Source of the DNA: JAWWOL01 sp033851545
GTDB lineage: Bacteria; Actinomycetota; Actinomycetes; JAWWOL01
Direction of reading: 5' to 3'
Assembly (NCBI GenBank): GCA_033851545.1
Contig: JAWWOO010000005.1
Span: 1 to 64,000 of the forward strand
DNA length: 64,000 nucleotides
The notes below the pieces were generated by a model that was not told the DNA's origin, did no database searches, and saw only the letters and a program-made list of their open reading frames with translations. Shown here in pieces: positions 7,601 to 16,009 of this stretch (positions are counted from its first letter, which is position 1; every line of letters begins with the position of its first letter). A program made the position numbers and the translations under genes.

Positions 7601-8770
7601 TCAGCCAAGCGCGACAGCGACGGGGAACGCGTCGACTGTCCGCTCGGCCTCGTCGGGGAGGTAGAGCCGCTCGACGGCGGCAACGACGGCCTCGGCCAGC
7701 GCGTCGCGGAACTCCGCCGAGGCCAGCCGCCGGGCGTCGGTGACGTTGCTGAGGTAGCCCAGCTCGAGCCGCACGGCGGGCATCCTGGTCAGCCGCAGCA
7801 GCGCCCAGGTCTTGGCGTGGGTGCGGCAGTCGAGCAGGTCGGTGCGGGTGCCGATCTCGTCCTGGAGCAGCGCGGCGAGCCGGGCACCGATCGCTGAGCC
7901 GGTGGCTCGCCCTGCCACCCCGTACGACCCGAAGTAGTAGGACGCGACGCCGCTGGCCAGGGGGTTGGGGGAGGCGTCGATGTGCAGCGACAGGAACAGG
8001 TCGGCGCCGATGCCGTTGGCCAGCGCCGCCCGGTCGGCATCGCCGATGACACCGCCGGGCGGGTCGGCCGAGCGGGTCAGGAAGGCCTGCGCACCCAGAG
8101 CCGTGAGCCGGCCCTCGATGCGAGCGGCAAGCTCCTCCGCGAGCCAGGCCTCCTCGAGACCGTGATGGCTGGCTCCGCGGTCCACACCGCCGTGTCCCGG
8201 GTCGATGACGATGGACTTGCCGGCCAGGGTCGGGCCGGCGCGGTGCAGCGCCTCGGTCTCGCGGATCCACTGAGCGCGGCCGCCCACGACGGTCCGCCGC
8301 AACCTGTCCAGCGCCTTGAGGGTGTGGGGGCCGCAGGTCCCGTCCGGAGCAAGGCCGACGTTGCGCTGGAACTCGCGGATCGCGTGCTCGGTGCGGCCGC
8401 CGAAGATGCCGTCAGCCCTGCCCGGGTCGAAGCCGAGCTCCTGAAGCCGGTGCTGCAGCTCGGCCACGTCGTCGCCCACGATCGGGTTGCTGACCCGGTG
8501 ACTGAGCACCCGGTCGCCGAGCTGCCAGCGGGCCTCGTCCAGTGCCCGGTAGGTCTCCGGACCGACGATCCCGTCGACGGACAGGCCGCGTGCCTGCTGA
8601 AATCCGCGTACGGCGCGGTCGCAGGCATCGTCGAAACCGTCGAAGCCGTCCGTCCCTGGCACACCCGCGGCCGGCGAGACCGTCTCGTGCTCGATCAGGC
8701 CCAGACTCGCCAGCTTGGACCGGATCTCGGCCACGATGGGCCCACGGTCCCCGCGACGGACTGCCTGCAT
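7601..8770 (-). CDS. cwlM: CwlM-like amidase_3 protein with two peptidoglycan-binding domains
   Basis: The 389-residue protein has two PG_binding_1 domains (about 3-70 and 100-160) followed by an N-acetylmuramoyl-L-alanine amidase_3 domain (about 185-370). There is no signal peptide or TM segment. In mycobacteria the equivalent protein is cytoplasmic, is phosphorylated by PknB and activates MurA rather than cutting peptidoglycan. Here the amidase metal motif (IDPGHGG), the LSLHID histidine and a late glutamate (RLELGYLSN) all appear to be present. The start is the ATG at 8770, with AGGA before it. It is probably the last gene of the sigM-trxB-trxA row, but a 234-base gap suggests a promoter of its own. 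Confidence 0.88.
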   Translation of the reverse strand: MQAVRRGDRGPIVAEIRSKLASLGLIEHETVSPAAGVPGTDGFDGFDDACDRAVRGFQQARGLSVDGIVGPETYRALDEARWQLGDRVLSHRVSNPIVGDDVAELQHRLQELGFDPGRADGIFGGRTEHAIREFQRNVGLAPDGTCGPHTLKALDRLRRTVVGGRAQWIRETEALHRAGPTLAGKSIVIDPGHGGVDRGASHHGLEEAWLAEELAARIEGRLTALGAQAFLTRSADPPGGVIGDADRAALANGIGADLFLSLHIDASPNPLASGVASYYFGSYGVAGRATGSAIGARLAALLQDEIGTRTDLLDCRTHAKTWALLRLTRMPAVRLELGYLSNVTDARRLASAEFRDALAEAVVAAVERLYLPDEAERTVDAFPVAVALG

Positions 8771-8898
8771 ACGAGATCCTTGCCGGTGGGTGAACGAATG
8801 CTGAGGACATGCTGCCAACGTGCCTGCGAACGTTCACTGTAGACGGCCCCCGCGAGGAACACGAAACGTCCTGGACATACGCAATGAGAGACGCAATC

Positions 8899-8933
8899 AC
8901 ACAGGCACGACAGAGGTACGACACAGGCACGAC
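8899..8933. repeat. 13-bp direct repeat pair upstream of cwlM
   Basis: ACACAGGCACGAC occurs at 8899-8911 and again at 8921-8933, two helical turns apart (22 bp), within the 234-base trxA-cwlM gap. The spacing would suit an activator or repressor acting on cwlM. No factor can be named. Confidence 0.5.
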
Positions 8934-8946
8934 GTACGCGAGCCGC

Positions 8947-8966
8947 CCAGGCGAACCTACGCCTGG
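8947..8966 (-). terminator. Possible trxA terminator hairpin
   Basis: CCAGGCG (8947-8953) pairs with CGCCTGG (8960-8966) across a 6-base loop, 38 bases downstream of the trxA stop on the minus strand. There is no T-tract, which is common in high-GC genomes. Confidence 0.45.
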
Positions 8967-9004
8967 ACGGCTCTGCGGTGTTGCGACTGCGGCGTTATCC
9001 GGTC

Positions 9005-9325
9005 CTAGAGGTAGGCCTCGAGGTCACGCAGCAGGGCGGCCTTGGGCTTGGCACCCACGATGTTCTTGACGATCTGACCACCCTGGAACACCGACATGGT
9101 GGGGATGGACATGATCTGGTAGGCCCGGGCCGTCTCGGGGTTCTCGTCGATGTTGAGCTTGACGATGGTGAGCTTCTCGGCGTGCTCGTTGGCGATCTCC
9201 TCGAGGACCGGCGACACGAGCTTGCACGGGTTGCACCACTCGGCCCAGAAGTCCACCAGGACCGGCTTGTCACTCTGCAGGACATCGGCGGTGAAGCTGG
9301 CGTCCGTCACGTGCTTGGCTGCCAC
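9005..9325 (-). CDS. trxA: Thioredoxin with WCNPC active site
   Basis: Thioredoxin reduces protein disulfides using electrons from TrxB. The 106-residue product has the full fold, the strand VLVDFWAEW, the cis-proline IPTMSVF (near residue 75) and GxxxxxxLLRDLEAYL at the end. The active site reads WCNPC instead of the canonical WCGPC. The Gly-to-Asn change may shift redox potential (inference). It follows trxB by 94 bases in a SigM-type redox unit. The ATG is preceded by GGAGCTCC. Confidence 0.95.
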   Translation of the reverse strand: MAAKHVTDASFTADVLQSDKPVLVDFWAEWCNPCKLVSPVLEEIANEHAEKLTIVKLNIDENPETARAYQIMSIPTMSVFQGGQIVKNIVGAKPKAALLRDLEAYL

Positions 9326-9419
9326 TGGAGCTCCTTCGGGTGTGATCGCTGGCGGGTGCGCCCGCCAGCCGACTAGAACCTCGTTGCGCCCGGCGGGATT
9401 CCCGGGTCGCTGCCGTGCT

Positions 9420-10448
9420 TCAGCTGCTTGCCGGCATGCCCGCGAGCGGGTCGGCAGTGCTCACGCCGAGACCGGCGTCGACGTGGTCGGTGCCCTCGAC
9501 GGAGGCCAGCCAGCGTTCGGCGTCCAGTGCGGCTGCGCAGCCGGAGCCGGCGGCGGTGATCGCCTGCCGGTAGACGTGGTCGACCACGTCGCCGGCGGCG
9601 AAGACACCGTCGAGGTTGGTGCGCGTGGACCGTCCCTGGACCAGGATGTAGCCCTCGTCGTCGGTGTCGAGCTGACCGCGGAACAGCTCACTCGCCGGGT
9701 CATGGCCGATGGCCACGAACACGCCGGTGACCGGCAGCTGCGACTCCTCGCCGGTCACCTGGTCGCGTACGGTCAGCCCCTCGACCTTGTGCTCGCCGAC
9801 GACCCGGACGGGGGCGCTGTTCCAGGCGAACTTGATCTTGTCGTGACCCAGTGCCCGGGCCTGCATGATCTTGGAGGCCCGCAGCGTGTCCCTGCGGTGC
9901 ACCACGGTGACCGACGCGGCGAATCGGGTCAGGAAGGTGGCCTCCTCCATTGCGGAGTCGCCACCACCCACCACGGCGATGTCCTGGCTGCGGAAGAAGA
10001 AGCCGTCGCACGTCGCGCAGCTGGAGACCCCGTGCCCGAGCAGGGTGTCCTCGCCCGGGATGCCCAGCCGGCGCCAGCGGGAACCGGTGGCGACGATGAC
10101 CGCCTTGGCCCGGTAGACGTCGCTGCCGACGGTCACCGTCTTGGGGCTCGACATCAGGTCGACCGCCGTGGCGTCGTCGCTGATGAACCGCGCCCCGAAC
10201 TTCTCGGCCTGCTTGCGCATGCTGTCCATGAGCTCGGGGCCGGTGATGCCATCGGGGAAGCCGGGGAAGTTCTCGACCTCGGTCGTGGTCATCAGCGCAC
10301 CACCGAACTGCTGGCCCTCGATCACGAGCGGCATCAGGTTGGCCCGCGCGGTGTAGAGGGCTGCGGTGTAGCCTGCCGGCCCGGAGCCGACGATGATGAC
10401 GTCGGCGATGTGGTCGTCGTTGCGAAGGGCGCTGGCAGAGCTGGTCAC
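9420..10448 (-). CDS. trxB: Thioredoxin-disulfide reductase
   Basis: This FAD flavoenzyme transfers electrons from NADPH to thioredoxin. The 342-residue product has the FAD motif IVGSGPAGYTAALYTAR (about 16-32), the redox-active CATC in SSCATCDGFFF (about 148-158), the NADPH motif VVGGGDSAMEEA and the C-terminal FAD motif GVFAAGDVVD. GTG at 10448 is chosen because GAGGA precedes it at good spacing; the frame stays open further upstream without homology. Partner trxA lies immediately downstream. Confidence 0.96.
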   Translation of the reverse strand: MTSSASALRNDDHIADVIIVGSGPAGYTAALYTARANLMPLVIEGQQFGGALMTTTEVENFPGFPDGITGPELMDSMRKQAEKFGARFISDDATAVDLMSSPKTVTVGSDVYRAKAVIVATGSRWRRLGIPGEDTLLGHGVSSCATCDGFFFRSQDIAVVGGGDSAMEEATFLTRFAASVTVVHRRDTLRASKIMQARALGHDKIKFAWNSAPVRVVGEHKVEGLTVRDQVTGEESQLPVTGVFVAIGHDPASELFRGQLDTDDEGYILVQGRSTRTNLDGVFAAGDVVDHVYRQAITAAGSGCAAALDAERWLASVEGTDHVDAGLGVSTADPLAGMPASS

Positions 10449-10561
10449 GACGGTCCTCGATCGGTGCTCGATGGGGCGCGTGACCGGCGGGCCACGCTGT
10501 CGGGGCTGGTTCCGCAGCGCCGGCAAGGGCGCTAACCGAGTCTACGACGGGGCAATTCCCG

Positions 10562-11587
10562 TCAGGGCTTCTGCGGCCGCGCGAACGAGTAGAGCGAGCA
10601 ATCGGGCGGCCCGACCGCGACCACCTGCAGTCGGTTGCTCCTGTCGGGGTCGGTGAAGACACCGATCACCGCGGGCTTGCCGGCCAGCGTCGCGAAGTCG
10701 ATGGCCAGCGGCGTGCCTGACCGTGGCGCATAGGACATCAGGCAGGACTGGGCGGCGCCGTCCACCCGTAGCGCCGCCAGCGCGTCGGGTTTGGGTCCTG
10801 TGGCGACCGTCGTCGGCGCGGCCGCAGCACTGCTGCGGTCGGTGGCGCCGGTCGCCCCCGGGTGCTGGCCTGACGCCGCGGAGGCAGCGCCCGAGGTAGC
10901 TGCTTGAGTGCCGCCGCCGGCTGCTGAGGCGGCTGCTGTGGTTGTTGCGGCGGCTGAGGAGGCCGCAGCCGCCGAGGTGGCGGCCGCGGGGACCCCGGCC
11001 CCGGGGACCCCGGACGTCGCGCCGCCCGGGAGCAGGGCAAGTGCTTCGGTGCCGAGCCCGGCGGTGTCGTAGTCGCGGCCGCTGTGGGTGAGCGGCACGC
11101 CGGCCGCCGCGGAGGTGCCGGCAGCCGAGGAGGACTTCTCCGACGAGGAACTGCCGTGGGGCAGCGTCAGTGCGCCGAGTACGAGAAGGGCGATGGTCGC
11201 CGCCGCGCCCAGCGTGACCAGGATGGGTTTGGTGGCGCGGTTCGCTCCGCCGGGCCGGCGAGGTGCCGGCAGCGTGGTCACGGCGGCGCTGAGAGGTGCC
11301 GACCCCCGGCCATCCGCCGCGTCCGCAGCAGCGGCGAAGGGCGGCAGCTCGGCCAGAGCGCCGAAGATCCGCTCGGACACGTCGTCGGGCATGGCGATCT
11401 CGCGGTCGCCGGCGAGGGCTTCGCGTACGGCGGCGAGCGCAGCCTGCTCGTCCTGGCACCGGGCGCAGCCGGCGAGGTGGGCCCGGGCGGCCTCGGCGTC
11501 CGCTTGGGTGAGCAGCCCCTCGTCGAGGTCGCTGATCGTCTCGAGGTCGAGGTGGGCCACACCGTCGGGGCCCTGCGGCTCGCTCAC
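10562..11587 (-). CDS. Zinc-type anti-sigma factor for the adjacent ECF sigma factor
   Basis: The 341-residue protein has an N-terminal ZAS domain with the H-x3-C-x2-C signature (HLAGCARC, about residues 37-44), one TM helix (TLGAAATIALLVLGALTL, about 130-147), then a low-complexity Ser/Ala/Thr extracytoplasmic region and a small C-terminal domain (about 255-341) with two cysteines. It should hold SigM at the membrane until stress releases it. The GTG start overlaps the sigM stop (GTGA), the classic coupling of sigma and anti-sigma genes. It is the positional equivalent of Rv3912 (RsmA). Confidence 0.88.
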   Translation of the reverse strand: MSEPQGPDGVAHLDLETISDLDEGLLTQADAEAARAHLAGCARCQDEQAALAAVREALAGDREIAMPDDVSERIFGALAELPPFAAAADAADGRGSAPLSAAVTTLPAPRRPGGANRATKPILVTLGAAATIALLVLGALTLPHGSSSSEKSSSAAGTSAAAGVPLTHSGRDYDTAGLGTEALALLPGGATSGVPGAGVPAAATSAAAASSAAATTTAAASAAGGGTQAATSGAASAASGQHPGATGATDRSSAAAAPTTVATGPKPDALAALRVDGAAQSCLMSYAPRSGTPLAIDFATLAGKPAVIGVFTDPDRSNRLQVVAVGPPDCSLYSFARPQKP

Positions 11588-12267
11588 GTCTGCTCACCTC
11601 CCTGCTCCTGCGCCGGCTGCTGCTGCGGTTGGACGGACCGGTGAGCGCTGGGGTTCCCGTCCGGCCCGGATTGCGGGTCGCGGAGCAGCACCGCAAGGCG
11701 GGCCCGCCCACGGGAGCAGCGTGACTTGACCGTCCCGACCGGTACGGAAAGCAGCCGGGAGACCTCGTCCACGGGATAGCCCTGGGCGTCGACGAGCACG
11801 ACGGCTATCCGCTGCTCCGCGGGCAGCTCGGCGAGAGCGCGGCCGAGGTCGGTCGCCAGCTCGCGGTTGGCCAGCGCGTCACCGGCGGCCGGGTGCCGGT
11901 CCTCCGGGGGCAGCGGTACGGTCGGGCGCGACTGCTGGCGCCGCACCCGGTCCAGGCAGGCGTTCACCACGATCCGGTGCAGCCAGGTCGAGACCTTGGC
12001 ATCACCTCGGAACGAGCCGGCAGCCCGGTAGGCGGACAGCAACGCGTCCTGGACCGCGTCGGCCGCCTCCTCGCGGTCGCCGAGCGTGCGGATCGCCACC
12101 GCCCACAGGCGGTCGCGGTGCCGGCGGACCAGCTCGGCGAACGCGGCGGAGTCGCCGGCGAGATGGCGGTCGAGAAGGGCCCGGTCGAGGGCGTCGGGGT
12201 GCTCGGAGTGCTGGCCGTCCACTCCGTCCACCCCCTCGCGTGCCGCGGTACGGCCGCAGCCGGCCAT
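11584..12267 (-). CDS. sigM: ECF RNA polymerase sigma factor SigM
   Basis: The 227-residue protein has sigma-70 region 2 (about 40-105, with DAVQDALLSAYRAAGSF and FRGDAKVSTWLHRIVVN) and region 4 (about 135-185, with LPAEQRIAVVLVDAQGYPVDEVSRLLSVPVGTVKSRCSRGR broken by a helix-turn-helix). The Gln-rich tail (about 200-227) is not conserved. The ATG at 12267 is assumed; GTG codons at residues 13 and 16 are possible alternatives. It leads the row sigM, anti-sigma, trxB, trxA, the conserved actinobacterial stress unit. Confidence 0.92.
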   Translation of the reverse strand: MAGCGRTAAREGVDGVDGQHSEHPDALDRALLDRHLAGDSAAFAELVRRHRDRLWAVAIRTLGDREEAADAVQDALLSAYRAAGSFRGDAKVSTWLHRIVVNACLDRVRRQQSRPTVPLPPEDRHPAAGDALANRELATDLGRALAELPAEQRIAVVLVDAQGYPVDEVSRLLSVPVGTVKSRCSRGRARLAVLLRDPQSGPDGNPSAHRSVQPQQQPAQEQGGEQT

Positions 12268-12423
12268 CGTCGGCAGCCTAGCGAACGGAGATCACGAATC
12301 GGTCGCCGCGACGCGCCCGCAGATGACGCCTGGTTGGCCTGGTTCAGGCGTAGAAATGGAACACTGGCCTCTTCTGTCACAACTGGCTGTGGACACACGA
12401 CTGGCACGCGAGAGGGGCGGCGG

Positions 12424-13743
12424 GTGATCCGCACCGTACGGAGCTCCCGCCCGGGCAGGTGGGCCGTGGCCGCGACGGTCGCCACCCTGCTCGGCGCAGC
12501 GGCAGTGCCCGCCGCTCCGGCGCTCGCCACGCCGGCCCCGGTCACGAGTGCCAAGCCACCGCTGGCCGACGACATCAGCGCTGCCAAAGCCAAGCTGGCC
12601 AGCCTCGACAGCAGCCTCGACGTCGCGGACGAGAACTACCGCAACGGCCAGATCGCCTTGCAGCAGGCCACGTTGACGCAGGCTGCCGCCAACCGGCGGC
12701 TGGCTGCCGGCCGGGCCCGCAGCGCCGCCTTGAAGAACCGGGTGGACCAGATCGCCGTCCTGGCCTATCAGACCGGGGCGGCGCCGGACGTGATGCTCGC
12801 GACGCCGGACGGTGCCGGTGACCTCGCCGCGTCGACGGCCATGCTGAGCCAGTTCGCCGCCGACCAGGACAACGTCCTGAGCGCAGCGGCCGCAGCGCAG
12901 TACGACCTCGCCGTGGCCCAGACCGCGGCGACGCAGTCGGCAACGGCCACTGCCCGTACGGCGACGGAGCTGGCCGCAGCCAAGGCCGTCATCGTCGGCC
13001 AGGTCGCGACCCACAAGGCCATCGTCGCCTCGCTGATCACCCGCCAGCACACGCTGGAGGCCATCGCCGCGGAGAAGGCGCGGCTGGCGGTGATCGCTGC
13101 CGCCAAGGCCGCAGCAGAGAAGCAGGCCGCGGCGAAGAAGGCGGCCGAGGAGGCGGCCGCGGCGGCGCTGGCCGAGGCGCGTAAGGCCGCCGCGGCGGCG
13201 GCAGCAGCCAAGGCGGCTGCCGAGCAGGAGGCTGCCCAGCGAGCGGCCGACCGGCGCCGGCAGGTGGCCGCCAAGGCTGCCGCCCAGCGCGAGGCTGCCT
13301 CGGCGAACGCCGGCAGTGGGTCGTCCGGTGGCGGATCGCCCGGTGGTGGATCCTCCGGCGGTGGACCGACCGGCAGCGCCGGATCGCCGTCCTCCCGGGC
13401 GGGTGCGGCAGTTGCCGCGGCGTACAAGCAGCTCGGTGCACCCTACGACTGGGCAGCAGACGGTCCCGGCGCGTTCGACTGCTCGGGGTTGACGGCCTAC
13501 GCGTGGGCGGCTGCGGGCGTGGACCTGCCGCACTCGTCCCAGGCGCAGTTCGGGGTCGGTGCCCATGTGTCGAGAAGCCAGCTGGCCCCAGGCGACCTGG
13601 TGTTCTTCGGCTCGCCCATCCACCACGTCGGCATCTACGTCGGCAACGGCACCATGATCGACGCACCGCAGACCGGTGACGTGGTTCGGGTGCAGAGCAT
13701 CGACCGGTCGGACTACGCAGGTGCGGTACGGGTCACCGGCTGA
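12424..13743 (+). CDS. Secreted NlpC/P60 peptidoglycan endopeptidase with coiled coil (RipA-like) 1
   Basis: The 439-residue product has a signal peptide (about 1-37, cut near ALATPA), a long Ala/Lys/Glu coiled coil (about 45-290), a Gly/Ser linker (about 297-325) and a C-terminal NlpC/P60 domain. The catalytic Cys is in FDCSGLTAYAW (near 356) and the His in HHVGIYVG (near 399). Such enzymes cut D-Glu-mDAP bonds and aid daughter-cell separation; the coil autoinhibits or recruits partners in relatives. GTG start is preceded by GAGAGGGGCGG. It is divergent from sigM across 156 bases and convergent with the pseudokinase gene (10-base gap). Confidence 0.9.
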   Translation: MIRTVRSSRPGRWAVAATVATLLGAAAVPAAPALATPAPVTSAKPPLADDISAAKAKLASLDSSLDVADENYRNGQIALQQATLTQAAANRRLAAGRARSAALKNRVDQIAVLAYQTGAAPDVMLATPDGAGDLAASTAMLSQFAADQDNVLSAAAAAQYDLAVAQTAATQSATATARTATELAAAKAVIVGQVATHKAIVASLITRQHTLEAIAAEKARLAVIAAAKAAAEKQAAAKKAAEEAAAAALAEARKAAAAAAAAKAAAEQEAAQRAADRRRQVAAKAAAQREAASANAGSGSSGGGSPGGGSSGGGPTGSAGSPSSRAGAAVAAAYKQLGAPYDWAADGPGAFDCSGLTAYAWAAAGVDLPHSSQAQFGVGAHVSRSQLAPGDLVFFGSPIHHVGIYVGNGTMIDAPQTGDVVRVQSIDRSDYAGAVRVTG

Positions 13744-13753
13744 GCCGGCGTGC

Positions 13754-15229
13754 TCAGTGGTTGAGCGAGACGGCCGCGACGCCGGCCTTGAAGCCGCTGC
13801 CCAGCCGCGGCAGCTTGGTGAGCCAGAGCAGCCAGTAGCGGTGCGGCGTGGGGTCGGAGATCGCGACCCTGACCTGGGGGGTGGTCGCGTTGCCGGTGCC
13901 TTCGGTGCCGAAGCTGTCCCTGGTGCTACCGACGCTGTCAGCGGCCCGGAGGTCGAACGTCGCCCCGGGGCTGGTGAAGTCGACCTCGACCTGGGTCGGG
14001 GCGACCGGCTTGCCGGCGTCGAGCAGGAGTCCCACGCCCTTCTTGAGGCCGCCGAAGTCGGCCCGGGTGTAGTTCTCGGTGAACCACGCGGTCGCCGGGT
14101 TGCCGTCGATCGCATTGTGGGCCTGGGACTGCTCCTCGGACCCGTCCCCGGGTGGCGGGTCGAACGACGTCGCCGACGCCAGCGCGTAGGGGGTGAGGGC
14201 CGCGGTTACGGGGGCCTGGCTGCCGGCCCCGGTGGTCTTGGGTGCTGACGCGCTGGTCGTGCTGCCGTGCCGGCCGAGGTCGGGGAACGGCACGCCCGAC
14301 CCGGAGCCACCGGTCAGCGCCACGGCCAGCAGGTAGCCGCCGAGGAGCACCGCCAGCCCGCTGGCGACGGCGATCGGGGTCCGGGAGCGCGGTGCGGCCG
14401 GCTGGTCGGTCTCGATGACCGCCCGGATCTGCTGGGTCGGCTCCCCGGCATGGCGCAGCGTGGTCAACCGGGTCACCACCTCGGCGGCCGAGGCGGGAGT
14501 CGTCGGGCCCCAGAGCAGGCAGTCCACGATCAGCCGGTCGAGGTCACGAGGAACGCCGGCCCTGACCTGGCGCGGGCTGCACAGGCGGCCCTCGTCGGTG
14601 GGGGCCTCCGGCAGCTCGCCGAGGGTGTCGCCCGGCCACCGCCCGGTGACCGCGAAGTAGAGCAGACAGCCGAGCGCCTGGACGTCGCCGGCGTCGTCAC
14701 CCGCCGGTGCCCCGGCCAGGGCCGCGGCTGTAGCGGCATCCGTGACCCGCACGTCGCCGTCCGGCGTCAGCAGGATGTGACCGGGATGCAGCCGGCCGTG
14801 GTGCACACCGTAGGCGGCTGCCGCGGCCAGCGCCTCTGCCACGGAGGCGATCACCGCCATCGCACGGTCGGGGGAGAGCGGGCCCTCGGCCACCACCGAG
14901 TCGAGCGGCTCCCCGGCCACCCACTCCCGTACGACCAGGCGCAGGTCGGGCTCGTCGACCACGTCGTAGGCCCGGGTCAGCGTCCGGTGCGGAACCACGC
15001 CCGCCCGGCGGGCAGCGTCGAGCACCGCATCCGTACCGGACGTGGGCAGCGACCGGATGGCGACCGGCCGGGCCAGCACGTCGTCGTGGGCCTCCCAGAG
15101 CGTCGACTTCGCGCTGCCGACCTGCCGCAGCAGACGGTAGCGACCAGTGACCAGGCTGCCCGGGGCCAGTGGGGCGGGAGGGGATGGCAAGCGCTCACTC
15201 CGGTCGGGGACGGCACCGGCACCTACCAT
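13754..15229 (-). CDS. Membrane-anchored pseudokinase with extracellular sugar-binding-like domain (MviN C-terminal half, stand-alone)
   Basis: The 491-residue product has a cytoplasmic kinase fold (about 20-270), one TM helix (TPIAVASGLAVLLGGYLLAVAL, about 298-318) and an extracellular beta-sandwich domain (about 365-491). Kinase catalysis is lost: the beta-3 lysine is Arg (VAIRSL), the HRD motif reads HGR in HGRLHPGHILL, the glycine loop is degenerate and DFG is missing. In mycobacteria the same pseudokinase-TM-ectodomain layout is fused to the MurJ flippase and binds FhaA when phosphorylated. Here it is its own gene. ATG 15229 is used because the alternative GTG at 15262 lies inside a terminator loop. 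Confidence 0.85.
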   Translation of the reverse strand: MVGAGAVPDRSERLPSPPAPLAPGSLVTGRYRLLRQVGSAKSTLWEAHDDVLARPVAIRSLPTSGTDAVLDAARRAGVVPHRTLTRAYDVVDEPDLRLVVREWVAGEPLDSVVAEGPLSPDRAMAVIASVAEALAAAAAYGVHHGRLHPGHILLTPDGDVRVTDAATAAALAGAPAGDDAGDVQALGCLLYFAVTGRWPGDTLGELPEAPTDEGRLCSPRQVRAGVPRDLDRLIVDCLLWGPTTPASAAEVVTRLTTLRHAGEPTQQIRAVIETDQPAAPRSRTPIAVASGLAVLLGGYLLAVALTGGSGSGVPFPDLGRHGSTTSASAPKTTGAGSQAPVTAALTPYALASATSFDPPPGDGSEEQSQAHNAIDGNPATAWFTENYTRADFGGLKKGVGLLLDAGKPVAPTQVEVDFTSPGATFDLRAADSVGSTRDSFGTEGTGNATTPQVRVAISDPTPHRYWLLWLTKLPRLGSGFKAGVAAVSLNH

Positions 15230-15242
15230 CAACGAGACGGCG

Positions 15243-15287
15243 GCGGCCCGGCTTCCACCCACTGTAGAGGGAAGGAAGCCGGGCCGC
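15243..15287 (-). terminator. Strong hairpin terminator downstream of NlpC/P60 gene 2
   Basis: A perfect 14-bp stem (15243-15256 with 15274-15287) with a 17-base loop lies 47 bases beyond the stop of the NlpC/P60 gene and just before the pseudokinase start. It is GC-rich and lacks a T-tract. Before it, 15303-15327 carries a short direct repeat of GTCCGGTTCAG. Confidence 0.7.
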
Positions 15288-15333
15288 GTGTCTGTCCTGC
15301 AATGTCCGGTTCAGGTCCGGTTCAGGTCCGGGC

Positions 15334-15993
15334 TCAGCCGACCCGGCCCACGTAGTACGAGGCGTTCCACATGCCTTCGAGCCGGACGTAGTCGCCGGTG
15401 TGCGTGGCGGCCCAGATCCTGCCGCCACCGGCGTAGATGCCCACGTGGTAGACGTGGCCGGAGCCACTGTGGAAGAACACCAGGTCGCCGACCTGCTTGT
15501 TCCGGTTGGCCACGTGGCGGACCACGGAGTACTGCGCCGAGGAGCTGTGCGGCAGGCTGATGCCGAACTTCGCGAAGATGAACCGGGTGAAGCCGGAGCA
15601 GTCGAACCGGCTGGGGCCGGCGGCGCCGTACTGGTACGGGGTGCCGCGGTAGACCGAGGCGTCCCGGACGACGCGGACGCCGAAAGCCAGCTTGGGGGCG
15701 GCCTTGTGCTTGACGGCCTTGTGCTTGACGGCCTTGTGCTTGACGACCTTGTGCTTGACCGCCTTGTGCTTGACCGCCTTGTGCTTGGCGACCTTCTTGG
15801 CCGGTTTCTTGGCCGGGGCCGCGGCGCTGAGGCTGACCGCGACCGGCGCGGTGGACGCGGCGGGGGTGGTGACCGGGGCGGCCTTCGCGGAGGCTGGGCC
15901 GATCCCGATGCCGAGGGTGAGACTGGATGACACGGTGAGTGCGACCGCGACCGCCCGCAGGCGAACGCGTGCGCGCGGGGATACCGCAGGCAC
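15334..15993 (-). CDS. Secreted NlpC/P60 hydrolase with Lys-His repeat linker 2
   Basis: The 219-residue product has a basic signal peptide (cut near ASAKAAP), an Ala/Lys linker with six VKHKA-type pentapeptides (about 68-97), and an NlpC/P60 domain: catalytic Cys in RFDCSGFTRF (near 128) and His in YHVGIYAGGG. The linker is strongly cationic and could bind anionic cell-wall polymer (inference). GTG 15993 is chosen because AAAGGAAAA precedes it. A c-di-AMP riboswitch occupies its leader, so expression should fall or rise with that second messenger, as for other actinobacterial cell-wall hydrolases. Confidence 0.92.
   Translation of the reverse strand: MPAVSPRARVRLRAVAVALTVSSSLTLGIGIGPASAKAAPVTTPAASTAPVAVSLSAAAPAKKPAKKVAKHKAVKHKAVKHKVVKHKAVKHKAVKHKAAPKLAFGVRVVRDASVYRGTPYQYGAAGPSRFDCSGFTRFIFAKFGISLPHSSSAQYSVVRHVANRNKQVGDLVFFHSGSGHVYHVGIYAGGGRIWAATHTGDYVRLEGMWNASYYVGRVG
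15701..15790 (-). repeat. Six tandem 15-bp coding repeats (Lys-His linker)
   Basis: The unit GCCTTGTGCTTGACG (plus strand) occurs six times head to tail with one to three base changes, starting at 15701, 15716, 15731, 15746, 15761 and 15776. Each encodes VKHKA or a near relative. Such in-frame minisatellites vary in copy number between strains. Confidence 0.9.
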
Positions 15994-16009
15994 AGTTTTC
16001 CTTTCCGTC

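Noticed and set aside
15229..15262. Upstream GTG start for the pseudokinase
   Set aside because: It falls inside the loop of the strong terminator hairpin of the preceding gene, so the ATG at 15229 is more plausible.
15701..15790. CRISPR-like short repeats
   Set aside because: The 15-bp units are contiguous, without spacers, and encode an in-frame peptide repeat.
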